Assembly (NCBI GenBank): GCA_034411995.1
Contig: DAOUME010000026.1
Location: forward strand, 186,001-250,000
Direction: 5' to 3'
DNA length: 64,000 nt
Origin: JAUVXJ01 sp034411995
Lineage (GTDB): Bacteria > Chloroflexota > Anaerolineae > UBA7937 > B3-Chlor
Both the position numbers and the translations under genes were made by a program. A model generated the notes under the pieces. It did no database searches. It was not told the DNA's origin and was given only the letters and a program-made list of their open reading frames with translations. Shown piece after piece: positions 1 through 8,242 of this stretch (position 1 is the first letter of the stretch; each line of letters begins with the position of its first letter).

Positions 1-472
1 GCACCAGGTCACGAGCCTGATAGTCCTGGAGGCCCTCGACGATGTCTATCTCCAGGCGCGCAACCTTGTCCGGAAACTGGCGGGCGATCTCCTCGATACC
101 TGTGCCGCCCACGCTGCTGAAGATGACCACCGGAGAGCGCGCCTTGTCGTCTATGATCACGCCAGCGTAGAACTCTCGCTCGATGTCGAGCCGCTCCTCC
201 ACCAGCACCTGCTGGACCGTGAACCCCTTGATGGTCATGCCCAACATCTCTCTGGCCACGGATTCCGCCTCGTCAGGTGTGGATGCCTTCTTTATGCCTC
301 CCATGCCGGCACGACCGGTAACCCAGGCCTGGGCCTTGACCATGACTTCACCACCCAATTCCTCAGCTACCCGCCGTGCTTCCTCAGGGGTGGAAGCCAC
401 GCCGCCCCGCGGCACCGGTACCTTGTGCCTCTTGAGCAGCTCCTTTCCCTGATACTCGTGAAGACGCGCCAT
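1..472 (-). CDS. sucC: Succinate-CoA ligase beta subunit, N-terminal part (cut by window edge)
   Basis: The reverse strand from the ATG at 472 reads MARLHEYQGKELLKRHKVPVP, the typical opening of the ATP-grasp beta subunit of succinyl-CoA synthetase and related acyl-CoA ligases. About 157 residues are inside the window; the C-terminal part lies beyond base 1. The segment KAQAWVTGRAGMGGIKKA corresponds to the nucleotide-binding loop of the ATP-grasp domain. The family couples CoA-thioester cleavage to ATP or GTP formation in the cytoplasm, normally with an alpha subunit (sucD), which is not visible here. The start is supported by the Shine-Dalgarno sequence AGAAGGAGG at 479-487. Malate-CoA or another acid-CoA ligase of the same fold cannot be excluded from the N-terminus alone. 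Confidence 0.85.
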   Translation of the reverse strand, partial: MARLHEYQGKELLKRHKVPVPRGGVASTPEEARRVAEELGGEVMVKAQAWVTGRAGMGGIKKASTPDEAESVAREMLGMTIKGFTVQQVLVEERLDIEREFYAGVIIDDKARSPVVIFSSVGGTGIEEIARQFPDKVARLEIDIVEGLQDYQARDLV

Positions 473-654
473 TACTTGCCTCCTTCTACAAGGAAAAACT
501 TGAGACTCTACCCCGGCCTTGGTCTGTGTTGAGTCCCAGAGACAACGAAAGCGCCTTCAGCGACCCTCTCGTCCAGGCCCGGAGGGCCCCCGGCGCATCC
601 CTCAGCTCACCACCAGCGCGCAGATCTTTTCACCCCTCGCTCTGCGCTCATGCA

Positions 655-1125
655 CTAGGGCAACTGGGCGGGAAAAGCCCAGTCGGAACTACGTTTGAAA
701 ACCTTCGTCAGCACGTTGACTCTCGTCCTGGCGATACCTGGAATCTGGTGGATGGTCTCTGTCACGAAGGTGTGAAAGGACTCTATGTCCGTGGTCACGA
801 AGGCAGCAGAGATGTCGAAGTCGCCGGTGGAAAGGGCGACGTAGCAGACCTGGTCCAACTCGCACAGCCTTTCGGCTACGTCGTTCATCCTTCCGGCCTC
901 TACATCGATCACGATGTCGGCCCTGATTCCGAAACCCAACGCTTCAGGCTCGGCGCCCGCATGGAGGGAAACCAATCCCCCATCGAGCAACCTGGCCAGC
1001 CTGCTCCTGACAGTCCTCACCGGGACGTCTCCTATCCGCCGGGCTATCTCCGCGCCGGGCATCCGCGGGTCCTCGATGAGGCACTTCAAGATCTCTCGAT
1101 CAAGATCGTCGACTTTCGGCCTCAT
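655..1125 (-). CDS. Lrp/AsnC family transcriptional regulator
   Basis: A 156-residue protein with the normal two-domain layout of the family. Residues 5-50 (LDREILKCLIEDPRMPGAEI onward) form the winged helix-turn-helix, and residues 65-145 match the RAM/AsnC ligand-binding beta-alpha fold, including VCYVALSTGDFDISAAF. The family binds amino acids or related small molecules and works as dimers or octamers on DNA. ATG at 1125 is preceded by GGGGAGGG. The gene has its own strong promoter (1158-1186). It lies just upstream of sucC on the same strand, with about 180 bases between them, so it could act on the neighbouring acid metabolism genes, but no target site is evident. Confidence 0.9.
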   Translation of the reverse strand: MRPKVDDLDREILKCLIEDPRMPGAEIARRIGDVPVRTVRSRLARLLDGGLVSLHAGAEPEALGFGIRADIVIDVEAGRMNDVAERLCELDQVCYVALSTGDFDISAAFVTTDIESFHTFVTETIHQIPGIARTRVNVLTKVFKRSSDWAFPAQLP

Positions 1126-1157
1126 ATGCCCTCCCCATCACTGCCGATTCACCTGGC

Positions 1158-1186
1158 AGTATAGCACAATGCAGCCTGAATGTCAA
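1158..1186 (-). promoter_or_regulatory. Sigma-70 promoter of the Lrp/AsnC gene
   Basis: On the minus strand TTGACA (1186-1181) and TATACT (1163-1158) are separated by exactly 17 bases, 33 bases before the ATG at 1125. The rest of the 333-base space between this gene and the TPR gene holds only the hairpin at 1432-1453; I see no other gene in it. Confidence 0.8.
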
Positions 1187-1431
1187 GATTTGGGCCAGAT
1201 ATTTGCCGAATCGGCTTACACTCATGATCTGTGCGGGTGCGCCACCCTACGTGCCTCGCTCACACCCGTGCCCATGGCGACTGAGGAGCAGTACCCCACA
1301 CCCTCTCCAACGACAAAGGCTGCTGGCAGAGTCTCCGGTCGCGTCACAGCGGGGCACGCCTCGTGTCGGCGTAGCTCACGCCACCTGACCGATCCTCTTC
1401 CCAACAGCCTGCGGGTACTACAGAGTACTCG

Positions 1432-1453
1432 GCACTGGCCAGGTCGCCAGTGC
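1432..1453 (-). terminator. Hairpin after the TPR gene
   Basis: GCACTGGC (1432-1439) pairs perfectly with GCCAGTGC (1446-1453) around a 6-base loop, starting 5 bases past the stop codon of the minus-strand TPR gene. There is no clear T-tract, so it may be an RNA-stabilising end or a weak terminator. Confidence 0.5.
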
Positions 1454-1458
1454 TGGGC

Positions 1459-2127
1459 TCAGGGCTCCTTGAACTGCCTCTCCAGTCTGTCCAGCATCAT
1501 CGCCGCCTGAACTAACATGTCCAGGGGGTTCTTCTCACCACGGAAGTACCGGTAGTCGCACGGCATGATGTCCAGAGTGTCGACCAGATCTTGATAGCGT
1601 GACCGCAGTGCGCCCTCACTGACGTCATACGCCCTGCCGATCTCCTTCTGGGTCACCTGTCGGAAGTTCAGCTTGCGCACCGTGTAGTCCAGGGCCGCAG
1701 CCCAGACCTCCGGTTTGCGCATGGGTATGCTCTTGCGCCCTGCCGCGATGCGGAACTCCCACCACATTTGCATGGCTGCGCTTATCTCTTCCAAGGGCAT
1801 CCCCTGGCTGGTCATAGTCCGGGTCAGGACAGACTCCACAGGGTCCATCCCCACCTCGAACAGTGCCCGGAAGCGGTCGCGTAGCCTGGTATCGGGTTCG
1901 AGATCGAGGAAATCGCGCAGCGAGGTGAGGGCTTCCTCCCACTGACCAAAGCGGGCCCGGGCCCGCGCCAGGTTCAGATGATACTCAGGATCATCGGGCG
2001 CCAGGCGCACGGCCGCCTTGAAGTTCCTGATGGCGTCATCGACCTCCCACTTCTCGTAGCATTCGAGGCCTTCGACGTTGTAGGATTCGGCCTGCTGCTT
2101 TACGTCCCCGCTCTTGGTTGCAGCCAT
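1459..2127 (-). CDS. TPR protein with C-terminal helix-turn-helix-like domain
   Basis: A 222-residue soluble protein. Residues 14-80 make about two tetratricopeptide repeats (ECYEKWEVDDAIRNFKAAV, then a second with GQWEEALTSLRDFLDLEP), a protein-interaction module. Residues 138-182 form a separate helical unit (KPEVWAAALDYTVRKLNF, then TQKEIGRAYDVSEGALRSRY) that reads like a helix-turn-helix at the end of a cyclin/TFIIB-like helical bundle. A similar unit occurs in some bacterial TPR or SEC-C proteins. I do not know the function; the combination suggests an adaptor that binds DNA or another protein. ATG at 2127 follows GGAGGAG. It has its own promoter (2163-2190) and a hairpin after its stop, so it is probably monocistronic. 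Confidence 0.75.
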   Translation of the reverse strand: MAATKSGDVKQQAESYNVEGLECYEKWEVDDAIRNFKAAVRLAPDDPEYHLNLARARARFGQWEEALTSLRDFLDLEPDTRLRDRFRALFEVGMDPVESVLTRTMTSQGMPLEEISAAMQMWWEFRIAAGRKSIPMRKPEVWAAALDYTVRKLNFRQVTQKEIGRAYDVSEGALRSRYQDLVDTLDIMPCDYRYFRGEKNPLDMLVQAAMMLDRLERQFKEP

Positions 2128-2162
2128 CGAAGATCTCCTCCATTCGGTCCCGCCATCAGGTT

Positions 2163-2190
2163 ATTCTACCACACACAGGCCGCGATACAA
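2163..2190 (-). promoter_or_regulatory. Probable promoter of the TPR gene
   Basis: On the minus strand TTGTAT (2190-2185) and TAGAAT (2168-2163) have a 16-base spacer, 36 bases upstream of the ATG at 2127. Confidence 0.5.
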
Positions 2191-2203
2191 AGCCGAGAGC
2201 GCT

Positions 2204-3088
2204 CTACTGTCCGCCGAGGTCTGCATTGTCCGCAGCGAGAACCGGCTTCAGGGCTGCGATGGCCACCTCCAACATGGGCTCATCGGGCTCCCGGGTCGTG
2301 AGACGCTGAAGGGCCAAGCCGGGCACGATGAACGCCCTCACCAGGGGGTTGCCGCTGTGATCGGCGCTGAATCTCAAGAGCTCATAGGAGACCGAGGCGA
2401 TCACGGGGACGAGGAGAATCCTGGATAAGACCCGCCATACTATGGGAGGACGCCCCAGGAACGAGAAAAGCAGGATGGAGATGGCGACCACGATCAGCAA
2501 GAAGCTGGTTCCGCAGCGCGTGTGCGCGGTGCTGTACTTGCGCACGCCTTCGGCATCCAGGGAGGCACCACCCTCTAGGGCACCGATGGTCTTGTGCTCC
2601 GCTCCGTGGTAGGCGAAGACACGTTTCACGTCTGGCACCAGGCCGATCAAGGCCAGGTAAGACAGGAGCACCGACAAACGAATCAGTCCCTCGAGGAGAT
2701 TGCTGAGAAGGTCAGAAGTGATGAAACGGTCCGCGAGACCAACCAGGGCGAGGGGCAACAGGAAGAACAGGCCGATGCCCACGCCGAGGGAGAAGATCAA
2801 AGTCGCTATGACGGCCGGCGTAGTGAGTTCCACGTCGTCTTCGGAGAGGGCCACGTTGGCGGAATACATCAGCGTGCGCGTGCCCAGCACCAACGTATCC
2901 CAGAGCATGACCAGCCCCCTAACGAAAGGGACCTTGGGCCATAGGCCGCTGCGCACCCTGCCTGTGAGGGGCTCCGAATGGAGGACTATCTGGCCTGAGG
3001 GGTCGCGGACGGCGACCGCTACGCTCTTCCGCCCGCGCATCATCACCCCCTCGATGACCGCCTGACCGCCGTAATGAAAATCAGCCAA
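2204..3088 (-). CDS. DUF1385 family membrane protein (YqhQ-like)
   Basis: A 294-residue integral membrane protein of the DUF1385/YqhQ family. The N-terminus DFHYGGQAVIEGVMMRGRKS and the central motif YHGAEHKTIGALEGG are family hallmarks. At least four hydrophobic segments are visible around residues 90-120, 130-150, 195-215 and 220-240. The conserved AEHK histidine region and RCGTSF may form a metal or catalytic site; the biochemical role of the family is not established to my knowledge. Translation probably starts at TTG 3088 after GGGGTGAG. A good promoter lies at 3130-3158. The gene stands alone between the TPR gene and the divergent Nudix gene. Confidence 0.88.
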   Translation of the reverse strand: MADFHYGGQAVIEGVMMRGRKSVAVAVRDPSGQIVLHSEPLTGRVRSGLWPKVPFVRGLVMLWDTLVLGTRTLMYSANVALSEDDVELTTPAVIATLIFSLGVGIGLFFLLPLALVGLADRFITSDLLSNLLEGLIRLSVLLSYLALIGLVPDVKRVFAYHGAEHKTIGALEGGASLDAEGVRKYSTAHTRCGTSFLLIVVAISILLFSFLGRPPIVWRVLSRILLVPVIASVSYELLRFSADHSGNPLVRAFIVPGLALQRLTTREPDEPMLEVAIAALKPVLAADNADLGGQ

Positions 3089-3129
3089 ATCTCACCCCGT
3101 AGGACGCTTCGTTGGACCGCGGTTGACAC

Positions 3130-3158
3130 ATTCTACAGCAAGCAGGGGGAATAGGCAA
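3130..3158 (-). promoter_or_regulatory. Promoter of the DUF1385 gene
   Basis: On the minus strand TTGCCT (3158-3153) and TAGAAT (3135-3130) are separated by 17 bases, about 42 bases upstream of the TTG start at 3088. Confidence 0.65.
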
Positions 3159-3244
3159 CGCGGAAGGCGCGCGATGCTGGGAAGATGGGAGCCATAGACG
3201 TGAACGGAGCCGCCCTACGCCAGATGCGACCTGGCGGCGACAGG

Positions 3245-3253
3245 TGTTATAAT
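3245..3253 (+). promoter_or_regulatory. Extended -10 promoter of the Nudix gene
   Basis: TGTTATAAT is a perfect extended -10 element (TG-N-TATAAT) 32 bases before the chosen start at 3286. No good -35 box is present, which is usual for extended -10 promoters. Confidence 0.55.
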
Positions 3254-3285
3254 CGAGCGGCGCGACCTTGCACCAGGGAGGAGAC

Positions 3286-3774
3286 GTGAACCCAGTATCG
3301 AGCGGGAAGCTTGTCGCCGTGCGCACCCTGGTCTTCGAAGGTGAGCGGGTGCTGCTGGTGGGACACCGCTCCACTACGGCCGACAGGGTCTGGTGGATGA
3401 CACCAGGGGGTCTGGTCCACACCGGGGAGTCCGCAATGGACGCCGCGGCCAGGGAGGTGAGGGAGGAAACCGGGCTCGAGGTAGAGGTCGGCCAACTGGT
3501 GTACTGGGCGGAGTGGATCTGGGAACGATCTCACTGCGTTGAGCTGTATTTCCTCGGCAAAGCTACTGGCGGACGACTGGCCAGGGGCAACGACCCGGAG
3601 TTGCCCGGCGACCGCCAGGTCATCTTCGAGGCTCGCTTCTTCCCCGTGGAGGAGCTGCACCACTACCCTGTCTACCCGCAGACGCTGCCAGGCCTCTTGA
3701 GAGAGCACCTCGAGCACGGGTTCCCTGAGGGAGCGGTATACCTGGGCCTCTCGCAACCGGATCTGCCCAGATGA
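3286..3774 (+). CDS. Nudix hydrolase
   Basis: A 162-residue Nudix-fold protein. The Nudix box starts at about residue 41: GGLVHTGESAMDAAAREV followed by REETGLEV, with the expected G-x5-E-x7-RE-x2-EE-x-G pattern of metal and pyrophosphate ligands. The family hydrolyses nucleoside diphosphates linked to another moiety; the substrate cannot be read from sequence. I chose GTG 3286 because GGGAGGAG lies just upstream; the in-frame TTG 3268 would put that ribosome site inside the gene. It is followed after 124 bases by the permuted phosphoglycerate mutase on the same strand. Confidence 0.88.
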   Translation: MNPVSSGKLVAVRTLVFEGERVLLVGHRSTTADRVWWMTPGGLVHTGESAMDAAAREVREETGLEVEVGQLVYWAEWIWERSHCVELYFLGKATGGRLARGNDPELPGDRQVIFEARFFPVEELHHYPVYPQTLPGLLREHLEHGFPEGAVYLGLSQPDLPR

Positions 3775-3897
3775 CCGGTACCGCTGCCGCTGCACCGGCG
3801 ATCATCGCGTCGGCGCCTCTGGACATCCAAGAACCGTCGCCAGGGCAGACCCGCGGTCGACGCGGCAACATCCCAATGGCTGAAGCGACGATACCAG

Positions 3898-5490
3898 ATG
3901 AAGCAAGCCAGCAATAACGCCTCACGCCATCCCATGGCCCAGGCCGTGAGGGACGCCTACGCCCGGGGCGAGGAAGACGAAGCCCTGGAGCCCCTGGCCC
4001 TGTTCGGCCAAGACGGTAAACCCGTAGGCAGGATACAGGACGGCGACTACATCATCTTCTACGACATCCGCGGCGAACGGGAGATAGAGCTCACCCGCCC
4101 GTTTGTAGACCCGAACTTCGACGAGTTTCCCATCGAGAAAGGGCTGCGCGCCCACTTCGCCACCATGATTCAGTACGACGAGAGCCTGGACGCCAGGGTA
4201 GCCTTTCCGCCACTGCGCAAGATAGAGCACACCCTGAGCCAGGTGATCAGCGATCACGGCCTGCGACAGGCCAAGATCACCGAATCGGAGAAGGCCATCC
4301 ACCTCCAGTACTTCCTCAACGGCAAGGCTGACGAGCCGTTTGGAGGGGAGGAGAGGATCGTCGTCCCTTCTCCCAGGGTCGATGACTATGCCAGAGTTCC
4401 CCAGATGAGCGTCGCGGGAGTCACCGACGTCGTGCTGCAAAAGATCGCCGACCCCTCCTGCGACGTGATTATCGCCAACTTCGTCAACGTGGACGTCGTG
4501 GGCCACATCGAGAACCAGGCAGCCATCTTACGAGCGGTGGAGGCCGTGGACGCGCACATCGGGAAGGTCGTGGACGCGGCACGGAAGGCCGGCGTGACCA
4601 TGGTGGTCACCGCCGACCACGGCACGGTGGAGAAGTGGCTCTATCCCGATGGAGCGGTGGACACCGGCCATACCGACAGCCCCGTTCCCTTCTCGCTCCT
4701 CTCCCCCGATGAGCTGACTCTGAGAGACGGAGGGGCGCTGACCGACATGGCCCCCACCGTGCTGGAGTTGCTGGGACTCCCCAAACCAGAGGTGATGACC
4801 GGCTCCAGCCTCCTGCAGAGCGCGCCCACGCGCGGCGCCGAGAAGCGGCGAGTGCTGCTCCTCATCGTGGACGGCTGGGGCTACAGGGAGGAGACTCACG
4901 GCAACCTCATCGCCCAGGCTAATACTCCCGTGATGGACAGGTTGCAGAGGGAGTACCCCTTCATCACACTCTCGGCCTCGGGCAAGGCGGTGGGCCTGCC
5001 CCAGGGCACGGTGGGGAACTCCGAGGCAGGACACCTGCACCTGGGAGCGGGTCGCAGGATCCCCTCCGACAGACTGAGGATAGACGAAGCCCTGGAGGAT
5101 GGCTCCTTCTACGAGAACGAGGCCTTTCTGGGGGCCATGAGAGGAGCGAAGCAGGCGGGTACCCGTCTGCACCTGCTGGGTATCGTCTCCTTCTACAGTT
5201 CCCACGGCTCCGTGGGTCACCTTCTCGCCCTGGTGGAGCTGGCCAGGCGAGAGGGCGCCGAAGAGGTGTACGTTCACTCCATGCTGGGCCGCAGAGGCGA
5301 GCACCCGGAAAGCGGGGCCAGGTACATCGAACAGGTCGAGGAGGCCATCGCCCGGCTGGGGGTGGGCAGACTGGTCTCCGTCATCGGCAGGTTCTGGTCC
5401 CTGGACCGGGAGGAGAACTGGGGCAGGATCGAGAAGACCTACCGCTGGCTGGTATACGGCGAAGGAAGACCGGTGAGAGAGGTGTCATGA
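3898..5490 (+). CDS. Circularly permuted cofactor-independent phosphoglycerate mutase-like protein
   Basis: A 530-residue protein in which the two halves of iPGM (GpmI) are in reversed order. Residues 13-304 match the second half of normal iPGM, from DAYARGEEDEALEP through the phosphatase-like core to VMTGSSLL. Residues 318-525 match the first half, from VLLLIVDGWGYREE to RLVSVIGRFWSLD and LVYGEG. A short linker (about 305-317) joins the old C- and N-termini, and the new termini fall in the phosphotransferase domain. By motif alignment the metal and nucleophile residues are kept: D199, H203, D240, H241, H258, D325 and S375, as are K132, R58, R61, H436, R466, R498 and R504. The usual GRD loop aspartate is glycine (G467), and the loop before H436 is altered. 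iPGM interconverts 3- and 2-phosphoglycerate. ATG 3898 has no clear ribosome site; ATG 3934 is an alternative. The stop overlaps the next gene (ATGA). Confidence 0.88.
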   Translation: MKQASNNASRHPMAQAVRDAYARGEEDEALEPLALFGQDGKPVGRIQDGDYIIFYDIRGEREIELTRPFVDPNFDEFPIEKGLRAHFATMIQYDESLDARVAFPPLRKIEHTLSQVISDHGLRQAKITESEKAIHLQYFLNGKADEPFGGEERIVVPSPRVDDYARVPQMSVAGVTDVVLQKIADPSCDVIIANFVNVDVVGHIENQAAILRAVEAVDAHIGKVVDAARKAGVTMVVTADHGTVEKWLYPDGAVDTGHTDSPVPFSLLSPDELTLRDGGALTDMAPTVLELLGLPKPEVMTGSSLLQSAPTRGAEKRRVLLLIVDGWGYREETHGNLIAQANTPVMDRLQREYPFITLSASGKAVGLPQGTVGNSEAGHLHLGAGRRIPSDRLRIDEALEDGSFYENEAFLGAMRGAKQAGTRLHLLGIVSFYSSHGSVGHLLALVELARREGAEEVYVHSMLGRRGEHPESGARYIEQVEEAIARLGVGRLVSVIGRFWSLDREENWGRIEKTYRWLVYGEGRPVREVS

Positions 5491-6113
5491 ATCGACTACT
5501 GCTGATCCGCCATGCCACGAACGACTGGGTGGGGAAACGCGTGGCCGGCTGGACCCCCGGCATATCGCTCAACGAGGAAGGCCAGAAGCAGGCTACGCAA
5601 CTGGCCGAGGCGCTCGCCTCTGTACCCCTGGCGGCCATCTACTCCAGCCCCCTGGAGCGGGCTCTGGAGATGGCGGAGCCCATCGCCAGGTCCCACGGGC
5701 TGGGCATAGAGATCAGAGACTCCATCGGAGAGAGCCGGTACGGCGAGCTGGACGGCAAGCCTATCGAGGAGATCTTCAAATCAGAGCTCTGGGAGCAGTG
5801 GCTGCGCCATCCCAGCAGGACCCGGTTTCCTGGAGCCGAGACGACCTACGAGGTGCAGGTGCGCATGGTCTCCGCGCTGGAAGAGATCCTCCACCAGTAT
5901 CCGGAGGGTAACATCGCGGTGGTCACCCACGCCGATCCCATCCGCGTGGCCGTGGCCCACTACATCGGCCTGCCCCTAGACCTGGTAGGCCGCCTCTGGG
6001 TCTCCCCTGCTTCGGTCACTACCATGCGCTTCGACGAGTGGGGGCCCAGGCTGACCCACCTGAGTCACACCGGTTCCCTCGGCTTTCTCACTACCAGGCA
6101 GAGCTCAGGCTGA
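5487..6113 (+). CDS. Histidine phosphatase family protein
   Basis: A 208-residue member of the histidine phosphatase (dPGM-like) superfamily. The phosphohistidine motif is LIRHATND (R8, H9), a variant of RHG with alanine. The other expected residues are R59 in SSPLERA, E82 in GESRYGELDG and H148 in VVTHADPIR. The family includes phosphoglycerate mutases, broad phosphatases and CobC-type enzymes; the A in RHA argues for a phosphatase or divergent phosphomutase rather than classic GpmA. The ATGA overlap with the permuted iPGM gene indicates translational coupling, so the two products probably act on related phosphorylated metabolites. The gene ends 5 bases from the convergent membrane protein gene. 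Confidence 0.85.
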   Translation: MNRLLLIRHATNDWVGKRVAGWTPGISLNEEGQKQATQLAEALASVPLAAIYSSPLERALEMAEPIARSHGLGIEIRDSIGESRYGELDGKPIEEIFKSELWEQWLRHPSRTRFPGAETTYEVQVRMVSALEEILHQYPEGNIAVVTHADPIRVAVAHYIGLPLDLVGRLWVSPASVTTMRFDEWGPRLTHLSHTGSLGFLTTRQSSG

Positions 6114-6118
6114 ACCCC

Positions 6119-8200
6119 TCAATCCTCCCCCTCCACCGAGACAGAGGTGAAGACGATGCCCGGCTCCCCGCTGCTTCCGTCCACGAGCCGCAGGGTATTC
6201 ACGCCCCTCGACAACGAGAGCGGACCGCTCTCGAACCGCGCGTTGGCGGGCTCGATCTGGTAGCTGCCCACCGCCCTTTCCCCCAGCAACAGCGATAGAG
6301 TGCGCGTCCCCGCCTCGCTGAAGGCCGTGAACACCAGACGTGCCTCGCTGTCTTCCGGGGCTACAATGGCCAGGGTCGCTCCCGCGCCCAAACCCCTCGC
6401 TGGGCCACCATCCACGGTCTGGCGCTCCCCCCATCCCTCCCCCAGCACGAGAAGCGGCAGGTCCACCGTCTGCCCTCCCACCAGGTAGACGGTGATGAGC
6501 CCATCCTCGTAAACGGGCATCTGCTCACCGAACACCTCCTCCACCAGGGCCAGGTTGGCCTCGCGCTCTCTGCCCGGCGGCAGCATGTAGTCGTGGAGGA
6601 TCACGTACTTCACGCCTATGTACTCCCAGACCGCCGGTGCGATCTCTCTCAGATCCTGAGCGATGATGTCCGGTCTGAGCAGGCGGAAGTGCTGCAGCAC
6701 TGGGACCCTCTCCACGAGGGACAGCGGGTTGGGACGAGTCACGTATCCGGCGACGAGCGGCTTGTGGTGCACAGTCTGGTACAGGAGATGTGTCGGGCGA
6801 TCCCAGTTCATGGGCAGCTCCAGGACCGCATACTCCGAGCCGTCTCCCGCCAGAGTCTCGTAGAAAGAGGGGATCTCCACCCTGCTCAGGGGGTAGGGTA
6901 CAGGCAGGAACTCGAAGCAGACCAGAGCGACGGTCAGCGCAGCCACCACCCGCGCACGCCTCCCAGGCGAAAAGGAAAGCGCCCTCTGAAGGCCCAGAGC
7001 GGCCAGGCATCCCAGGCTGAGCATGACCATCACCGCGAACCGGCTCACCGACCGGGCGATGCTGAAGAAAGGTAGCAGGCGATACAGCCCCAGGTACGGA
7101 AGGGGAATGGCTAATTGTCGCCCCCCCGCGTGCAGGTAGGGCCCCAGGGCCAGGACGAAGAACAGCAGGCCGCAGGCAAGCCAGAAGACCGACTCGCGCC
7201 TCCTGGACCAGGCGGCGTACCCGGCCAGCGCCAGGGGGATGTATCCCAAGAAGACCATGCGTTCTGAAGTGCTGCCGGTGAAACTCGAGGCCAGATGGGA
7301 GGCTGCGTCACCCCAAAGGGGATGGAACCCGTTGGGCGTCACGAAGGCCAGCAGATCAGCGGAGAGGCTCACCGTGGTCTCGAAGGGAGAAAGCAAGTAC
7401 GAGGAATCGCGCGCCGCCTCCACCACCATGGGTACCAGCAAGGGAAAGAGGAGCAGTACCGTCGGCGCCAGGATGAGCGCGGTCTTGACCACCGGCAGCC
7501 ACGACCGTCTGCCCACGATCAGCCTGTAGGCCAGGTAGACAACAGTGAAGATGAGCAGATAGAGGAGGAAGTACCAGTCGCAGAGGGCGGTCAGCACCAG
7601 AAAGACCACGGGTAGCACGACGTGAGGCAGAAGACGCAGCCGGTCGGACGAGAGAGCTTTCACCAAACACAGGGCGTAGAAGGGCAGCCACTCCAGGGAG
7701 ATGACCTGCATGTGGCCCAGCAGGTGGGCGAAGTGGAAGGGTGAGAAACTGAAGACGACGCCAGCCAGGAAGGCAGCCGCCTGAACACGACCACCTCGGC
7801 CGGCACGTAACACGCATAGCGCCAGCAGGTAGGCTCCGTACCCTCCCATGACGAAGGAGAACAGCACCACGAAGTTGTACGAGGGCGTGAGTCCCAGGGT
7901 CAGTTGCACGGGCAGAGTGAGGAAGGAGTTGAAGATGTTCAGGGTCTGGAAGAGCAGGCTGCACCCGGTGGGATAGTAGAGATAGTGGGTGAAATAGGGG
8001 CTCTGCTGGAGGTCGAGCAGTGAGGTCTTGACCCACCATAGATTCCAGTAGTTCTGCCAGCCGTCGAACCCGTCGCCAGGAATGGCCGTGGTCAGATGGA
8101 GGACGAGAGGGTAGGTCATCAACAGAGCCAACAGGGCGTAACCGCCGAGGGCCAGAAGGTGAGATCGCGCTGGTTTGAGGATCGGACCACCTGTTGACAT
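6119..8200 (-). CDS. Large polytopic membrane protein, probable GT-C-type glycosyltransferase
   Basis: A 693-residue protein with about eleven hydrophobic segments in residues 10-430 and a soluble C-terminal region. The first loop, IPGDGFDGWQNYWNLWW, followed by YFTHYLYYPTG, resembles the acidic first external loop of lipid-phosphosugar-dependent GT-C glycosyltransferases and YfhO-like proteins. The last 100 residues (LVFTAFSEAGTRTLSLLL onward) look like a small beta-sandwich. Donor and acceptor are unknown. The gene is the last of a minus-strand run with a PAP2 protein directly upstream (42-base gap). That pairing suggests polyprenyl-phosphate-linked envelope or glycolipid synthesis, but this is inference. 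Confidence 0.7.
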   Translation of the reverse strand: MSTGGPILKPARSHLLALGGYALLALLMTYPLVLHLTTAIPGDGFDGWQNYWNLWWVKTSLLDLQQSPYFTHYLYYPTGCSLLFQTLNIFNSFLTLPVQLTLGLTPSYNFVVLFSFVMGGYGAYLLALCVLRAGRGGRVQAAAFLAGVVFSFSPFHFAHLLGHMQVISLEWLPFYALCLVKALSSDRLRLLPHVVLPVVFLVLTALCDWYFLLYLLIFTVVYLAYRLIVGRRSWLPVVKTALILAPTVLLLFPLLVPMVVEAARDSSYLLSPFETTVSLSADLLAFVTPNGFHPLWGDAASHLASSFTGSTSERMVFLGYIPLALAGYAAWSRRRESVFWLACGLLFFVLALGPYLHAGGRQLAIPLPYLGLYRLLPFFSIARSVSRFAVMVMLSLGCLAALGLQRALSFSPGRRARVVAALTVALVCFEFLPVPYPLSRVEIPSFYETLAGDGSEYAVLELPMNWDRPTHLLYQTVHHKPLVAGYVTRPNPLSLVERVPVLQHFRLLRPDIIAQDLREIAPAVWEYIGVKYVILHDYMLPPGREREANLALVEEVFGEQMPVYEDGLITVYLVGGQTVDLPLLVLGEGWGERQTVDGGPARGLGAGATLAIVAPEDSEARLVFTAFSEAGTRTLSLLLGERAVGSYQIEPANARFESGPLSLSRGVNTLRLVDGSSGEPGIVFTSVSVEGED

Positions 8201-8242
8201 GAAAAGTAGGCGCAGGGATTTCAGCTCTGAGAATGCACTCTC

